Source: Streptomyces parvus (GTDB lineage Bacteria > Actinomycetota > Actinomycetes > Streptomycetales > Streptomycetaceae). From it: a stretch of DNA of 64,000 nt. Within the stretch, counting starts at the first letter, position 1. Each line of letters opens with the position of its first letter. Positions 8,619 through 17,646 of this stretch are shown in pieces. Under the pieces are notes generated by a model. It searched no databases, was not told the DNA's origin, and was given only the letters and a program-made list of their open reading frames with translations. Position numbers and translations under genes: made by a program. The DNA is taken from the NCBI RefSeq assembly GCF_014648875.1, contig NZ_BMRY01000002.1, forward strand, positions 248,001 to 312,000. The letters are read 5' to 3'.

Positions 8619-8704
8619 GTGCCTCATCGTATGCGGCACAGTCCCGCACGTCCCCCCTCGAAGTACGTCCCAATTTTTCGGCCCGGTACGGTCCTCTACG
8701 CGCG

Positions 8705-9913
8705 TCAGCCGTTCCGCTCGCCGGAAATACCGCTGTGGCATGCGCTGTCGGCGCTCGCGCAGCTGACCGACCCGTACGCTCCGACGCCGATCGCGGCGAA
8801 GTTGTCGAGGCTCTCGGTGCCCGGTTCGAAGTAGCCGCTGTGCCCGGCGGCCCCGGCCGCCGAGACGATCCGCGCACCGAACGCCGGGTCGACCGGGTCG
8901 GCCCCGTGACCGATCCCGCCGAACTCCATGTGCGGTACGTCCCCGATCCAGTCGTCCCCGTCCCGCGTCGCCCAGATCCGGGCCCCGGTCTCCAGCTGCC
9001 CGGCGTTGGCGGCCCGCATGCCGGGGCTGCCCGCGACCGCGATGTCGGCCACCCGGTCGGGGGCCCGGTGCGCCGCCACCCCGCACACCACGGAGCCGTA
9101 GCTGTGGCAGAACAGCGAGACCTTCGAGGTGCCGGGCAGTGCGCCGACCATCGCGTTCAGCCGGACCGCGCCGTCCGCGGCGAGCCCGCCCAGGGCCGCG
9201 TCCATGCCGAGACCGGCCGGCGAGGTGTAGTCGGCCCACGCGATGACCGCCGTACGGGTGCCCGGGGAGGCCGAACGCTCCGCCCCGTACAGGGACTCGG
9301 CCATGCCGACGGGGGCCGCGTACTTGCGCTTGCTCCGCTCCAGGGTCAGCAGATGGGTGTCGACGCCGGGAACGACGACGGAGACCCGTGCGGCCCGGTC
9401 GAGATCGCCGAACACCTCGGCCGCCCGGCCCTTCCCGGACGGATCGAAGGCCAGGATCTGCCGCTCGCCCCTGAGCAGCGACCGGAACCGGCCGAGGCGG
9501 GCCTGCGCCTCGTCGCGCCCGTCCGGTGAGAGCTTCTCGTCGTGCGCCCGCACCTTCTCCACAGCCGCGGCCTGGCGGAGCGCCACCCGGTTGGCGTGGT
9601 AGCGCAGGGTGACCGGCGCGCCGTCCAGGTTCCCCACCACCGACGGGTACTTGCCCGCGAGCGCGAACCGCTGCCCGGAGGTGAGAGTGGCGAAGAAGTG
9701 GGCCAGCCGATAGGCGGGGGCGTCGACCTCCGGCAGCGAATGGCCGGCTATCCGGTCCCGCGCCCAGGCGGCGAGCGCCAGCTCGCGCGGACCGTCGGCC
9801 TGCTGATCGCGTACGGCGCTCCAGCCCGTCGTCGCCAGCATCACGAACACCACCGCTACGGCGAGCAGCGCGCGCCATACGGTCAACGTGGGGGAGGTGT
9901 CGAAAGAAGTCAC
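8705..9913 (-). CDS. Exported alpha/beta hydrolase, DUF1023 family (second copy)
   Basis: A 402-residue paralogue of the hydrolase at 4104-5237. It has an N-terminal hydrophobic segment (RALLAVAVVFVMLATTGW), nucleophile elbow CHSYGSVVCG, then AGSPGMRAANAG and GHGADPVDPAFG. The GTG at 9913 places the signal sequence at the N-terminus; an ATG 57 bp upstream is in frame but gives an extra unlikely leader. The central region has a charged insertion (EKVRAHDEKLSPDGRDEAQ) missing from the shorter paralogue. Substrate unknown; probably a secreted or membrane-tethered esterase-like enzyme. Confidence 0.85.
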   Translation of the reverse strand: MTSFDTSPTLTVWRALLAVAVVFVMLATTGWSAVRDQQADGPRELALAAWARDRIAGHSLPEVDAPAYRLAHFFATLTSGQRFALAGKYPSVVGNLDGAPVTLRYHANRVALRQAAAVEKVRAHDEKLSPDGRDEAQARLGRFRSLLRGERQILAFDPSGKGRAAEVFGDLDRAARVSVVVPGVDTHLLTLERSKRKYAAPVGMAESLYGAERSASPGTRTAVIAWADYTSPAGLGMDAALGGLAADGAVRLNAMVGALPGTSKVSLFCHSYGSVVCGVAAHRAPDRVADIAVAGSPGMRAANAGQLETGARIWATRDGDDWIGDVPHMEFGGIGHGADPVDPAFGARIVSAAGAAGHSGYFEPGTESLDNFAAIGVGAYGSVSCASADSACHSGISGERNG

Positions 9914-10099
9914 TGCGCCACACCCTAGGAGACGCGCGCCGACGACCGTGATTCGGGTGACGTACATCACCCGTCCGCGAAGGATTCACCCCGGATTCCT
10001 CACGGAGGGTCATGGTGGTCCCGAGCCCACGCCATCTCGCCTGTGCGGGCCGTGCCATCTCGTACCTGCGCGCCGCGTCGGCCTCGCGTGCGGGCCGCG

Positions 10100-10753
10100 T
10101 CAGTCCTGACGCCAGTCGCGGGCGAGGGCCGGGACGAGCTGGTCGAGATACTCCTCGGTCAGATCGCGCAGCGCCTCCACGCTCGGATCGACCCCGTGTC
10201 CCCACAGCTGGCCGGTCACCCGCATCACCCCGGAGAACGCGGCGACGGCCACCCGCGGCCGGGGATCCCGCTCCACGTCCAGCCCCTCGCGCTCCGCGAT
10301 CAGCTGGGCGATCTGGTTCTCCAGGGCGATGCCGCGTCGCATGTGGGCGGCGAGCAGGGAGGGGGTCGACTCGATCATCTGGTAGGTCCGCATGTGGAGG
10401 TCGACGGTGATGACCTCCTCGATCGCCTCGCCGATGCTGTTCCACGCGCTCAGCACCGCCCGGCGCATGGCCTCGAAGGGCGCCTCGTGCGCGGGGCGCC
10501 GGCGCAGTTCCTCGATGAAACGGGACTCGACCATCTCCTGCACGGCGAAGGTGGTCTCCTCCTTGCTCGCGAAGTAGCGGAAGAAGGTGCGCTGGGAGAC
10601 CTCCACGGCGTCGACGATCTCGTCGACGGTGGTGCGTTCGTACCCCTGGGTGGTGAACAGTTCGAGGGCGGCGCGCAACAAGGCGTCGCGGGTGCGCTGT
10701 TTCTTGCGTTCACGCAGTCCGGGTCGGGGCTCGACTGTCTGCCCGTCGGTCAC
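10100..10753 (-). CDS. TetR family transcriptional repressor
   Basis: A 217-residue regulator. The N-terminal helix-turn-helix is typical (RDALLRAALELFTTQGYERT, then TVDEIVDAVEVSQRTFFRYF), followed by an all-helical ligand-binding domain. GTG start at 10753. It is divergent from the 14-TM efflux pump gene at 10881, and the 127-bp intergenic region carries inverted repeats. By analogy with such pairs it most likely represses the pump and itself until a toxic ligand binds. Confidence 0.92.
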   Translation of the reverse strand: MTDGQTVEPRPGLRERKKQRTRDALLRAALELFTTQGYERTTVDEIVDAVEVSQRTFFRYFASKEETTFAVQEMVESRFIEELRRRPAHEAPFEAMRRAVLSAWNSIGEAIEEVITVDLHMRTYQMIESTPSLLAAHMRRGIALENQIAQLIAEREGLDVERDPRPRVAVAAFSGVMRVTGQLWGHGVDPSVEALRDLTEEYLDQLVPALARDWRQD

Positions 10754-10818
10754 GTACCGGTCCCTCTTTTCCCGTGTTTGTCCAGCTCAGCATACCTGTG
10801 AGCTTCGTGTGAGCTACG

Positions 10819-10880
10819 TGACAGTTACTGACTTGTGAATTGGTTTGTCAACTGTCAGAGGCTGTCACTAGTCTCCCCGT
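10819..10880 (+). promoter_or_regulatory. TetR operator repeats and leaderless promoter of the efflux pump
   Basis: TGACAGTT (10819-10826) and AACTGTCA (10850-10857) form a perfect inverted repeat with a 23-bp spacer; a further CTGTCA lies at 10862-10867. TTGTCA (10845-10850) and TAGTCT (10869-10874), 18 bp apart, make a promoter whose start falls at the ATG (10881). No Shine-Dalgarno precedes that ATG, consistent with a leaderless mRNA. The repeats overlap the -35 and spacer, as expected for TetR repression. Confidence 0.55.
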
Positions 10881-12500
10881 ATGACTAGTCAGACCACCGT
10901 CGAGAAGGCGCCGCGGGAGCCCGAAGACAACGCAGGACCCGCCCCGGTCAAGGGGCTTCGCGGCCACCCCTGGCTGACCCTCTTCGCCGTCGCCATCGGC
11001 GTGATGATGGTCGCCCTCGACGGCACCATCGTCGCCATCGCGAACCCCGCCATCCAGAAGGACCTCGGCGCCACGCTCGCCGACGTCCAGTGGATCACCA
11101 ACGGCTATCTGCTCGCCCTCGCCGTCGCCCTGATCACCGCGGGCAAGCTGGGCGACCGCTTCGGCCACCGGCAGACCTTCCTCATCGGCATCGCCGGCTT
11201 CGCCGCCTCGTCCGCCGCCATCGGCTTCTCCAAGGAGATCGGCCTCGTCGTTCTCTTCCGCGTGCTCCAGGGCCTCTTCGGCGCCCTGCTGATGCCGGCC
11301 GCGCTCGGCCTGCTGCGGGCCACCTTCCCCGCCGAGAAGCTGAACATGGCGATCGGCATCTGGGGCATGGTCATCGGTGCCTCCACCGCGGGCGGCCCGA
11401 TCGTCGGCGGTCTGCTCGTCGAGCACGTCAGCTGGCAGTCGGTCTTCTTCATCAACGTGCCGGTCGGCATCGTGGCGCTCGTCTTCGGCCTGGTGATCCT
11501 CAAGGACCACCGCGCCGCCAACGCTCCGCGCTCCTTCGACATCCTCGGCATCGTGCTGCTCTCGGGCGCGATGTTCGCCCTCATCTGGGGCATCATCAAG
11601 GCCGGTGAGTCCTGGGGCTGGGGCGACGGGCGGACCTGGGCGTGGCTCGCCTCCGCCGTCGCGCTCTTCGTCATCTTCGGCCTCTGGGAGACCAGGGTCC
11701 GCGAGCCGCTCGTCCCGCTGGGGATGTTCCGTTCCATCCCGTTGACGGCCGGTGTCGTGCTCATGACGCTGATGGCCTTCGCCTTCATGGGCGGCCTCTT
11801 CTTCGTGACGTTCTTCCTCCAGGGCGTCCACGGCCTCAGCCCGGTCGACAGCGGTCTGCGCCTGCTGCCGCTGACCGCCATGATGATCGTCGCCTCGCCG
11901 GTCGCCGGCCTGCTGATCACCAAGTTCGGCCCGCGCGTCCCGCTGGTCGGCGGCATGGTCTGCACGGCCACCGCGATGTTCGGCATGACCACGCTCACCG
12001 ACTCCACGGGCACCTTCGCGATGTCCCTCTGGTTCGCCCTGCTGGGCTGCGGGCTCGCCCCGGTCATGGTCGGCGCCACCGAGGTCATCGTCGGCAACGC
12101 GCCCATGGAGCTGTCCGGCGTGGCCGGAGGTCTCCAGCAGGCCGCCATGCAGGTCGGCGGCGCGCTCGGCACCGCCGTCCTCGGCGCGGTCATGTCCGCC
12201 AAGGTCAGTGCCGACTTCGCGGACAACTGGGCGGGCGCGGGCCTGCCCGGCGCGCCCGACCCGAAGCTGGAGGAGGCCGCCGAGTTCGGCATGGTCCCGG
12301 TCGACGCCCTCTCCAAGGCTCCCGGCATGACGCCGGACATCGTCGAGAGCATCGGCGGGGTCATCCACGACACCTTCATGTCCGGCATGGGCCTGGCCTT
12401 CACCGTCGCGGGCATCGTGGCGGTCGTCGCCGCCTTCGTCGCCACCCTCACCAAGCGCGGTGAGAACGCCGAGGCGGGCGCCGGGGTCGGTCACATCTGA
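10881..12500 (+). CDS. MFS efflux transporter, DHA2 (EmrB/QacA) family
   Basis: A 539-residue proton-driven drug exporter with 14 predicted membrane segments. Family signatures include VALDGTIVAIANPAI in TM1, GDRFGHRQTF in the loop 2-3 motif, and the TM5 motif GxxxGPxxGG as TAGGPIVGGLL. Substrates are unknown; the adjacent TetR gene suggests induction by a hydrophobic toxic compound. The transcript appears leaderless. A strong hairpin terminator follows at 12553-12584. Confidence 0.94.
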   Translation: MTSQTTVEKAPREPEDNAGPAPVKGLRGHPWLTLFAVAIGVMMVALDGTIVAIANPAIQKDLGATLADVQWITNGYLLALAVALITAGKLGDRFGHRQTFLIGIAGFAASSAAIGFSKEIGLVVLFRVLQGLFGALLMPAALGLLRATFPAEKLNMAIGIWGMVIGASTAGGPIVGGLLVEHVSWQSVFFINVPVGIVALVFGLVILKDHRAANAPRSFDILGIVLLSGAMFALIWGIIKAGESWGWGDGRTWAWLASAVALFVIFGLWETRVREPLVPLGMFRSIPLTAGVVLMTLMAFAFMGGLFFVTFFLQGVHGLSPVDSGLRLLPLTAMMIVASPVAGLLITKFGPRVPLVGGMVCTATAMFGMTTLTDSTGTFAMSLWFALLGCGLAPVMVGATEVIVGNAPMELSGVAGGLQQAAMQVGGALGTAVLGAVMSAKVSADFADNWAGAGLPGAPDPKLEEAAEFGMVPVDALSKAPGMTPDIVESIGGVIHDTFMSGMGLAFTVAGIVAVVAAFVATLTKRGENAEAGAGVGHI

Positions 12501-12552
12501 CGCGCCCCGCACGACGGCCACGACGACACGGATCGTCAACACAGCGCAGGTC

Positions 12553-12584
12553 ACAGCCCCGCCGAATCCTTTCGGCGGGGCTGT
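12553..12584 (+). terminator. Rho-independent-type hairpin after the efflux pump
   Basis: Perfect 14-bp stem with a 4-base TCCT loop: ACAGCCCCGCCGAA (12553-12566) pairs with 12571-12584. No long T-tract follows, which is common for Streptomyces terminators. It separates the pump from the I36 gene. Confidence 0.8.
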
Positions 12585-12691
12585 CGCCTATCAGGGTGGA
12601 GCACCCCGGCCCCTCTTCCGTACCGCTCGCCCGGTGACTCAGAGTGAGCGACGGAAGCACAGCACCGACCAACCACGGGGGTTGATCCACC

Positions 12692-13156
12692 ATGCGCACG
12701 AACCTGACGCGTACGAACCTGACGCGCACGAGCCCCACGCGCACGAATCCCATGCGTACGAACCTGACGCGTACGGCCGTTCTCGCGGCCGCCCTGGCCG
12801 TCTCCGCACTTGTTCCCCAGGCCCTGGCCCACGACCGGGCGGCCGCCGCACCCGAGCGGTCCCCAAGCGTCGCTCTCGGCACCTGTGAGGCGGGCAGGCT
12901 CTGCCTCTGGAAGAAGCCCGACTTCACCGGGGCCCGCCACACCTTCGAGCTCTCCGACACCGACATCGAGAGCTGCGTCCCCCTCCCGAAGGGCGGCGAC
13001 GCCCAGTCCCTCGCCAACCGCACCGGGCGGCCCGTCACCACCTACCAGTCCGCCGAGTGCGCGGAGACGGGGGAGTTCGAGACGTACCCGGGCGGGGGCA
13101 CCTGGACGCCCCGGTCCCCGTACCAGGTACGCGCCTTCAAGATCTGGGAGAACTGA
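12692..13156 (+). CDS. Exported peptidase inhibitor family I36-like protein
   Basis: A small secreted protein of 154 residues. After a signal peptide (TAVLAAALAVSALVPQALA) the mature part shows a crystallin-like Cys-containing fold of the I36/SMI type: GTCEAGRLCLWKKPDFTGA, then CVPLPKG, SLANRTGRPVTTYQSAEC and YQVRAFKIW. SMI is a Streptomyces metalloprotease inhibitor; inhibition here is inferred. The N-terminus is odd: residues 2-28 are repeats of RTNLT/RTSPT encoded by a 15-bp tandem DNA repeat, giving an extended basic n-region. A second ATG at 12752 would give a normal-length signal peptide and may be the ancestral start. A GGGGG stretch lies 10-14 bases before the first ATG. Confidence 0.8.
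   Translation: MRTNLTRTNLTRTSPTRTNPMRTNLTRTAVLAAALAVSALVPQALAHDRAAAAPERSPSVALGTCEAGRLCLWKKPDFTGARHTFELSDTDIESCVPLPKGGDAQSLANRTGRPVTTYQSAECAETGEFETYPGGGTWTPRSPYQVRAFKIWEN
12695..12775. repeat. 15-bp tandem repeat in the I36 gene signal region
   Basis: Degenerate repeats of the 15-mer CGCACGAACCTGACG/CGTACGAACCTGACG, encoding RTNLT or RTSPT/RTNPM. They sit in frame at the very start of the gene. The unit length is a multiple of three, so copy-number change would lengthen or shorten the signal peptide n-region without a frameshift. Confidence 0.75.
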
Positions 13157-13168
13157 GCCCGGACGCGC

Positions 13169-13206
13169 GGGAGGGGCGGCGGCGCTCCAGCGCCACCGCC
13201 CCTCCC
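13169..13206. terminator. Bidirectional hairpin between the I36 gene and aceE
   Basis: GGGAGGGGCGG (13169-13179) pairs with CCGCCCCTCCC (13196-13206), and an inner GGCGCT/AGCGCC stem extends it. It lies between two convergent genes and can end transcription from both sides. Confidence 0.7.
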
Positions 13207-13219
13207 GGCCGTTTCCCGC

Positions 13220-15952
13220 CTACGCGTCGCCGCCCGCCGCGCCCGGATCGGCCGCGGCCACGTCCAGGAGCTCGTAGCGGTCGACGGCCTTCTTCAGGGC
13301 CGACCGGTCGACCTTGCCCTCCTTGGCCAGCTCGGTCAGCACCGCCAGCACGATCGACTGCGCGTCGATGTGGAAGAACCGGCGGGCCGCACCCCGGGTG
13401 TCCGCGAAGCCGAAGCCGTCCGCGCCCAGCGACTGGTACGCGCCCGGCACCCAGCGCGCGATCTGGTCCGGCACCGAACGCATCCAGTCCGAGACCGCCA
13501 CGAACGGACCCTGGGCCCCTTCGAGCTTCTTCGTCACGTACGGGACGCGCTGCTCCTCCTCCGGGTGCAGGAGGTTGTGGCGCTCCACGTCCACCGCGTC
13601 GCGGCGCAGCTCGTTCCAGGAGGTCGCCGACCAGACGTCCGCCTTGACGTTCCACTCGTCCGCGAGGATCTTCTGCGCCTCCAGGGCCCAGGGGACCGCC
13701 ACACCCGACGCCATGATCTGGGCCGGGATCTCGCCCTTCTCGCCGGTGGAGAAGCGGTGGATGCCCTTGAGGATGCCCTCGACGTCCACGTTCTCGGGCT
13801 CGGCCGGGTGCTGGATCGGCTCGTTGTAGACGGTGAGGTAGTAGAAGACGTCCTCGTTCGCCTCGCCGTACATCCGGCGGAGCCCGTCCTGCATGATGTG
13901 CGCGATCTCGAACCCGTACGCCGGGTCGTACGCGACGCAGCCCGGGTTCGTCGAGGCGAGCAGCTGCGAGTGGCCGTCCGCGTGCTGGAGGCCCTCACCG
14001 GTCAGGGTCGTGCGCCCGGCGGTCGCGCCCAGCACGAAGCCGCGCGAGAGCTGGTCGGCCATCTGCCAGAACTGGTCACCGGTCCGCTGGAACCCGAACA
14101 TCGAGTAGAAGACGTACACCGGGATCAGTGGCTCGCCGTGCGTGGCGTACGCCGAACCGGCCGCGATCAGCGAGGCCGTACAGCCCGCCTCGGAGATGCC
14201 GTCGTGCAGCATCTGACCCGTGGGGGACTCCTTGTACGCGAGCAGCAGCTCCCGGTCGACCGCCTCGTACTGCTGGCCCAGCGGGTTGTAGATCTTCGCA
14301 CTCGGGAAGAACGCGTCCATGCCGAAGGTGCGGTACTCGTCGGGGGCGATCAGCACGAACCGCTTGCCGATCTCCTTGTCCCGCATGAGGTCCTTCAGGA
14401 TGCGGACGAACGCCATGGTCGTGGCGATCGACTGCGAACCCGAACCCTTCTTCGCTGCCGCGTACGTCTTGTCCGCGGGCTGCGGCAGCGGCTTCGCCCG
14501 GACCACCCGGGTCGGGACGTAACCGCCCAGACCCTGCCGGCGGTCGTGCATGTACTGGATCTCCTCCGAGTCGCGGCCCGGGTGGTAGTAGGGCGGGTAG
14601 CCCTCGTCCAGCTGCTTGTCCGTGATCGGGATGTGCAGGCGGTCCCGGAAGCGCTTGAGGTCCTCGACCGTGAGCTTCTTCATCTGGTGGGTCGCGTTGC
14701 GGCCCTCGAAGTTCGGCCCCAGCGTCCAGCCCTTGACCGTCTGCGCCAGGATGACCGTCGGTTGGCCCTTGTGCGCCTTGGCCGCCGCGTAGGCCGCGTA
14801 GACCTTGCGGTGGTCGTGGCCGCCGCGGCCCAGGTGCAGGATCTGCTGGTCGGTCATGTCCTTGACCATGTCCCGCAGCCGCGGGTCGTCGCCGAAGAAG
14901 TGCTCGCGGATGTACGCGCCGGTCTCCGTGGCGTACGTCTGGAACTGGCCGTCCGGCGTGGTGTTCAGCTTGTTGACCAGGATGCCCGTGCGGTCCTGCG
15001 CCAGCAGCGGGTCCCAGGAGCGGTCCCAGACCAGCTTGATGACGTTCCAGCCGGCGCCCCGGAACTGCGACTCCAGCTCCTGGATGATCTTGCCGTTGCC
15101 GCGCACCGGGCCGTCGAGCCGCTGGAGGTTGCAGTTGACGACGAAGGTCAGGTTGTCCAGGCCCTCACGGGCCGCGATGGACAGCTGGCCCAGCGACTCC
15201 GGCTCGTCCATCTCGCCGTCGCCCAGATAGGCCCAGACGTGCGACTTGGAGGTGTCGGCGATGCCGCGCGCCTCCATGTAGCGGTTCATCCGCGCCTGGT
15301 AGATCGCGCCGAGCGGGCCGAGGCCCATGGAGACGGTCGGGAACTCCCAGAAGTCCGGCATCAGCCGCGGGTGCGGATAGCTGGACAGACCGTTCGGGGC
15401 CTTCGACTTCTCCTGGCGGAACGCGTCGAGCTGCGCCTCGCTCAGCCGGTCCAGCAGGAACGCGCGGGCGTAGATCCCCGGGGACGCGTGCCCCTGGAAG
15501 AAGATCTGGTCGCCGCCGTCACCCTGGTCCTTGCCCCGGAAGAAGTGGTTGAAGCCCACGTCGTACAGCGAGGCGGAGGAGGCGAAGGTGGCGATGTGGC
15601 CGCCGACGCCGATCCCGGGACGCTGGGCCCGCGAGACCATCACGGCGGCGTTCCAGCGGGTCGCGTTGAGGACCTTGCGCTCGATCTCCTCGTCGCCGGG
15701 GAAGAACGGCTCGTCCTTCGTGGCGATCGTGTTCACGTAGTCCGTGCTGCGCATCTCCGGCACGGCGACGCGCTTCTCGCGCGCGCGCTCGATGAGCCGG
15801 AGCATCAGATAGCGGGCCCGTTCACGGCCGCGCTCGTCGACGGCGGCGTCGAGGGAGTCCAGCCATTCCTTGGTCTCCTCGGGATCGAAATCCGGGACCT
15901 GGCTGGGAAGGCCGCCAATGATGATCGGGTTGCGATCGGATCCGGAAGCCAC
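13220..15952 (-). CDS. aceE: Pyruvate dehydrogenase E1 component, homodimeric type
   Basis: Thiamine-diphosphate enzyme that decarboxylates pyruvate and transfers the acetyl group to the lipoyl E2, feeding acetyl-CoA into the TCA cycle and precursor supply. At 910 residues it has the full length of the single-chain AceE family. The TPP/Mg motif [20 protein letters not shown] is clear, with [20 protein letters not shown] after it, and the transketolase-like central and C-terminal domains follow. The GTG at 15952 ([15 protein letters not shown]) was chosen because GAAGGAAC lies just upstream; the frame is open further upstream but without coding character. E2 and E3 genes are not in this window. 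It is divergent from the DUF3052 gene across a 501-bp gap. Confidence 0.97.
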   Translation of the reverse strand: MASGSDRNPIIIGGLPSQVPDFDPEETKEWLDSLDAAVDERGRERARYLMLRLIERAREKRVAVPEMRSTDYVNTIATKDEPFFPGDEEIERKVLNATRWNAAVMVSRAQRPGIGVGGHIATFASSASLYDVGFNHFFRGKDQGDGGDQIFFQGHASPGIYARAFLLDRLSEAQLDAFRQEKSKAPNGLSSYPHPRLMPDFWEFPTVSMGLGPLGAIYQARMNRYMEARGIADTSKSHVWAYLGDGEMDEPESLGQLSIAAREGLDNLTFVVNCNLQRLDGPVRGNGKIIQELESQFRGAGWNVIKLVWDRSWDPLLAQDRTGILVNKLNTTPDGQFQTYATETGAYIREHFFGDDPRLRDMVKDMTDQQILHLGRGGHDHRKVYAAYAAAKAHKGQPTVILAQTVKGWTLGPNFEGRNATHQMKKLTVEDLKRFRDRLHIPITDKQLDEGYPPYYHPGRDSEEIQYMHDRRQGLGGYVPTRVVRAKPLPQPADKTYAAAKKGSGSQSIATTMAFVRILKDLMRDKEIGKRFVLIAPDEYRTFGMDAFFPSAKIYNPLGQQYEAVDRELLLAYKESPTGQMLHDGISEAGCTASLIAAGSAYATHGEPLIPVYVFYSMFGFQRTGDQFWQMADQLSRGFVLGATAGRTTLTGEGLQHADGHSQLLASTNPGCVAYDPAYGFEIAHIMQDGLRRMYGEANEDVFYYLTVYNEPIQHPAEPENVDVEGILKGIHRFSTGEKGEIPAQIMASGVAVPWALEAQKILADEWNVKADVWSATSWNELRRDAVDVERHNLLHPEEEQRVPYVTKKLEGAQGPFVAVSDWMRSVPDQIARWVPGAYQSLGADGFGFADTRGAARRFFHIDAQSIVLAVLTELAKEGKVDRSALKKAVDRYELLDVAAADPGAAGGDA

Positions 15953-16453
15953 ACTGTTCCTTCGCTGTTCGGTGGTGCTCGGGGCTGTTGCGGGGAACGC
16001 GCCCCCCGAACAGCTCTGCCAACTCTGTGCGCGCCGCCTCCATCGTGCTACCGCGACGCCCCGAACGTCATCTCTACCGAGGGGTAACCCCAGGGTTCGG
16101 AAAACTCGTCCGCGGGGCAGGCGTGTGGGCGGTGCACGGCTGGGTACGGGCAAACCGCAACCTTACGCCCAAGGCGTCCAAGTGTTCCCAAAGGCTGTTC
16201 GACTCCTATTGGCGGAGCGAAACCGCATAAGCTGAGGAAGGACGTAAACGGACGGAGTGACCGGGGCAGGCCCCGGGAAGCCGCCGGAGAGACATGCCGG
16301 AACTTGCGGCGACGTGGCAGGGAACGTCACCGTATAGGCGGTCTCGCACGCTGGGTACTTGCGCGATTCGCCGGGCCCGTGTGGACTACGGCCTACGCCC
16401 CGCGCACGCGCGTGGCTGCAGCATTTTCCGAAGACATGATCAGGAGGCAACCC
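15953..16453. other. 501-bp gene-free region between aceE and the DUF3052 gene
   Basis: No coding sequence with convincing codon bias or start is seen. The right half (about 16237-16330) is rich in potential stems: CCGGGGCAGGCCCCGG at 16261-16276, then GCCGC...GCGGC flanking CCGG pairs to about 16310, just before the DUF3052 start at 16454. This looks like a long structured 5' leader. A weak -10-like TAAGCT lies at 16228-16233 without a good -35. I could not match it to a known riboswitch class. Confidence 0.5.
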
Positions 16454-16891
16454 GTGAGCGCGACCGCGGACCACGCGGAGGAGCGGACCAACCCGGCAGC
16501 ACGCCTGGGGTTCGAGCCCGGACAAGTGGTCCAGGAGATCGGCTACGACGACGACGTCGAGCTGGAGCTCCGTGAGGGCATTGAGGCCACTACCGGCCAG
16601 GAACTCGTCGACGAGGACTACGACGACGTCGCAGACGTCGTTCTGCTCTGGTTCCGCGACGAGGACGGCGACCTTACGGACGCGCTGGTGGATGCCATTG
16701 GTCTGATCGAGGACGGCGGGATGGTCTGGCTGATGACGCCGAAGACCGGCCGTGACGGATACGTCGAACCGAGCGACATCAATGAGGCCGCCCAGACGGC
16801 CGGGCTCGCCCAGACCAAGAGCATCAGCGCGGGCAAGGACTGGACGGGCAGCCGTCTGGCCACCCCCAAGGGGGCCAAGGCCAAGCGCTGA
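16454..16891 (+). CDS. DUF3052 family protein
   Basis: A 145-residue cytosolic protein of the actinobacterial DUF3052 family, which often lies next to aceE. It has an acidic central part (GYDDDVELELREGIE, then DEDYDDVADVVLLWFRDEDG) and a conserved MVWLMTPKTGRDGYVEPSDI block, which is reminiscent of regulators of small-molecule metabolism but has no established function. The C-terminus is basic (TPKGAKAKR). The GTG at 16454 has a perfect AGGAGG six bases upstream. A 13-bp hairpin terminator follows. Confidence 0.88.
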   Translation: MSATADHAEERTNPAARLGFEPGQVVQEIGYDDDVELELREGIEATTGQELVDEDYDDVADVVLLWFRDEDGDLTDALVDAIGLIEDGGMVWLMTPKTGRDGYVEPSDINEAAQTAGLAQTKSISAGKDWTGSRLATPKGAKAKR

Positions 16892-16912
16892 ACCGCTCTT
16901 CGCACCACCTCG

Positions 16913-16948
16913 AGGCCCTCACGGGCGCATCCGCACCCGTGAGGGCCT
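16913..16948 (+). terminator. Hairpin terminator after the DUF3052 gene
   Basis: AGGCCCTCACGGG (16913-16925) pairs perfectly with CCCGTGAGGGCCT (16936-16948) around a 10-base loop. Confidence 0.75.
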
Positions 16949-17049
16949 TCGTACGTCCGCGAGCGGTCTGCGTAGGGTGGGAGTCACCCGGACGGACCCG
17001 GCCCGGGTCCCCGGGGTAAGCGGAGAAGCGGCGAAGGGATGCGTGTTCC

Positions 17050-17508
17050 ATGACGATCGAGGTCGGCAGCCAGGCCCCGGACTTCCAGCTCAAGGACAAC
17101 CACGGCCGGACCGTGCGGCTGTCGGAGTTCCGCGGTGAGAAGAACGTGGTGCTGGTGTTCTACCCGTTCGCCTTCACCGGCGTCTGCACCGGCGAGCTGT
17201 GCGCGCTCCGCGACGAGCTGCCCCGCTTCGAGAACGAGGGCACCCAGCTCCTCGCCGTCTCCAACGACTCCATCCACACCCTGCGCGTCTTCGCCGAGCA
17301 GGAGGGTCTGGAGTACCCGCTGCTGTCCGACTTCTGGCCGCACGGGGAGACCTCGCGGGCGTACGGCGTCTTCGACGAGGACAAGGGCTGCGCGGTGCGC
17401 GGCACCTTCGTCATCGACAAGGAGGGCGTCGTCCGCTGGAGTGTCGTCAACGGCCTCCCGGACGCCCGTGACCTGAACGACTACGTCAAGGCACTCGAAG
17501 CGCTCTGA
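17050..17508 (+). CDS. Peroxiredoxin, AhpE-like
   Basis: A 152-residue thiol peroxidase that reduces hydroperoxides or peroxynitrite. The peroxidatic Cys lies in the AhpC/TSA motif as FAFTGVCTGELCALRDE; a second Cys four residues on could act as resolving Cys or be structural. DFWPHGETSRAYGVFDEDKG and GTFVIDKEGVVRW are typical of the one-Cys AhpE branch of actinobacteria. It lies 138 bp upstream of the first terD gene on the same strand, so it may be part of the stress-response island, though a promoter-like element separates them. Confidence 0.92.
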   Translation: MTIEVGSQAPDFQLKDNHGRTVRLSEFRGEKNVVLVFYPFAFTGVCTGELCALRDELPRFENEGTQLLAVSNDSIHTLRVFAEQEGLEYPLLSDFWPHGETSRAYGVFDEDKGCAVRGTFVIDKEGVVRWSVVNGLPDARDLNDYVKALEAL

Positions 17509-17540
17509 GACGATCTCCCGGCGACGCCCGGTCAAAAGCC

Positions 17541-17569
17541 TGTTTTGGCCGGGAACCGGTCACTAGGAT
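17541..17569 (+). promoter_or_regulatory. Probable promoter of the terD-terC operon
   Basis: TAGGAT (17564-17569) is a good -10 for a housekeeping-type promoter. The -35 at about 17541-17546 is T-rich but non-canonical with a 17-bp spacer. It is placed between the peroxiredoxin stop and the first terD start, leaving a leader of about 70 nt. Confidence 0.35.
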
Positions 17570-17646
17570 CCAATCGTTGATCCGATGCCAACGAACGACG
17601 GGGACGCTGGTGTCTGCCGGCCCCTGAGAAAACTACTGGAGGACTC

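Noticed and set aside
10848..12554. 568-residue minus-strand frame over the efflux pump
   Set aside because: Asp/Gly/His-rich shadow of a clear 14-TM transporter on the plus strand.
13370..16087. 905-residue plus-strand frame over aceE
   Set aside because: Antisense of a highly conserved metabolic enzyme; Val/Arg-rich with no domain.
15953..16453. Small protein starting at an ATG near 16294
   Set aside because: The frame has poor codon character and runs into the DUF3052 gene out of frame; a structured leader is a better explanation.
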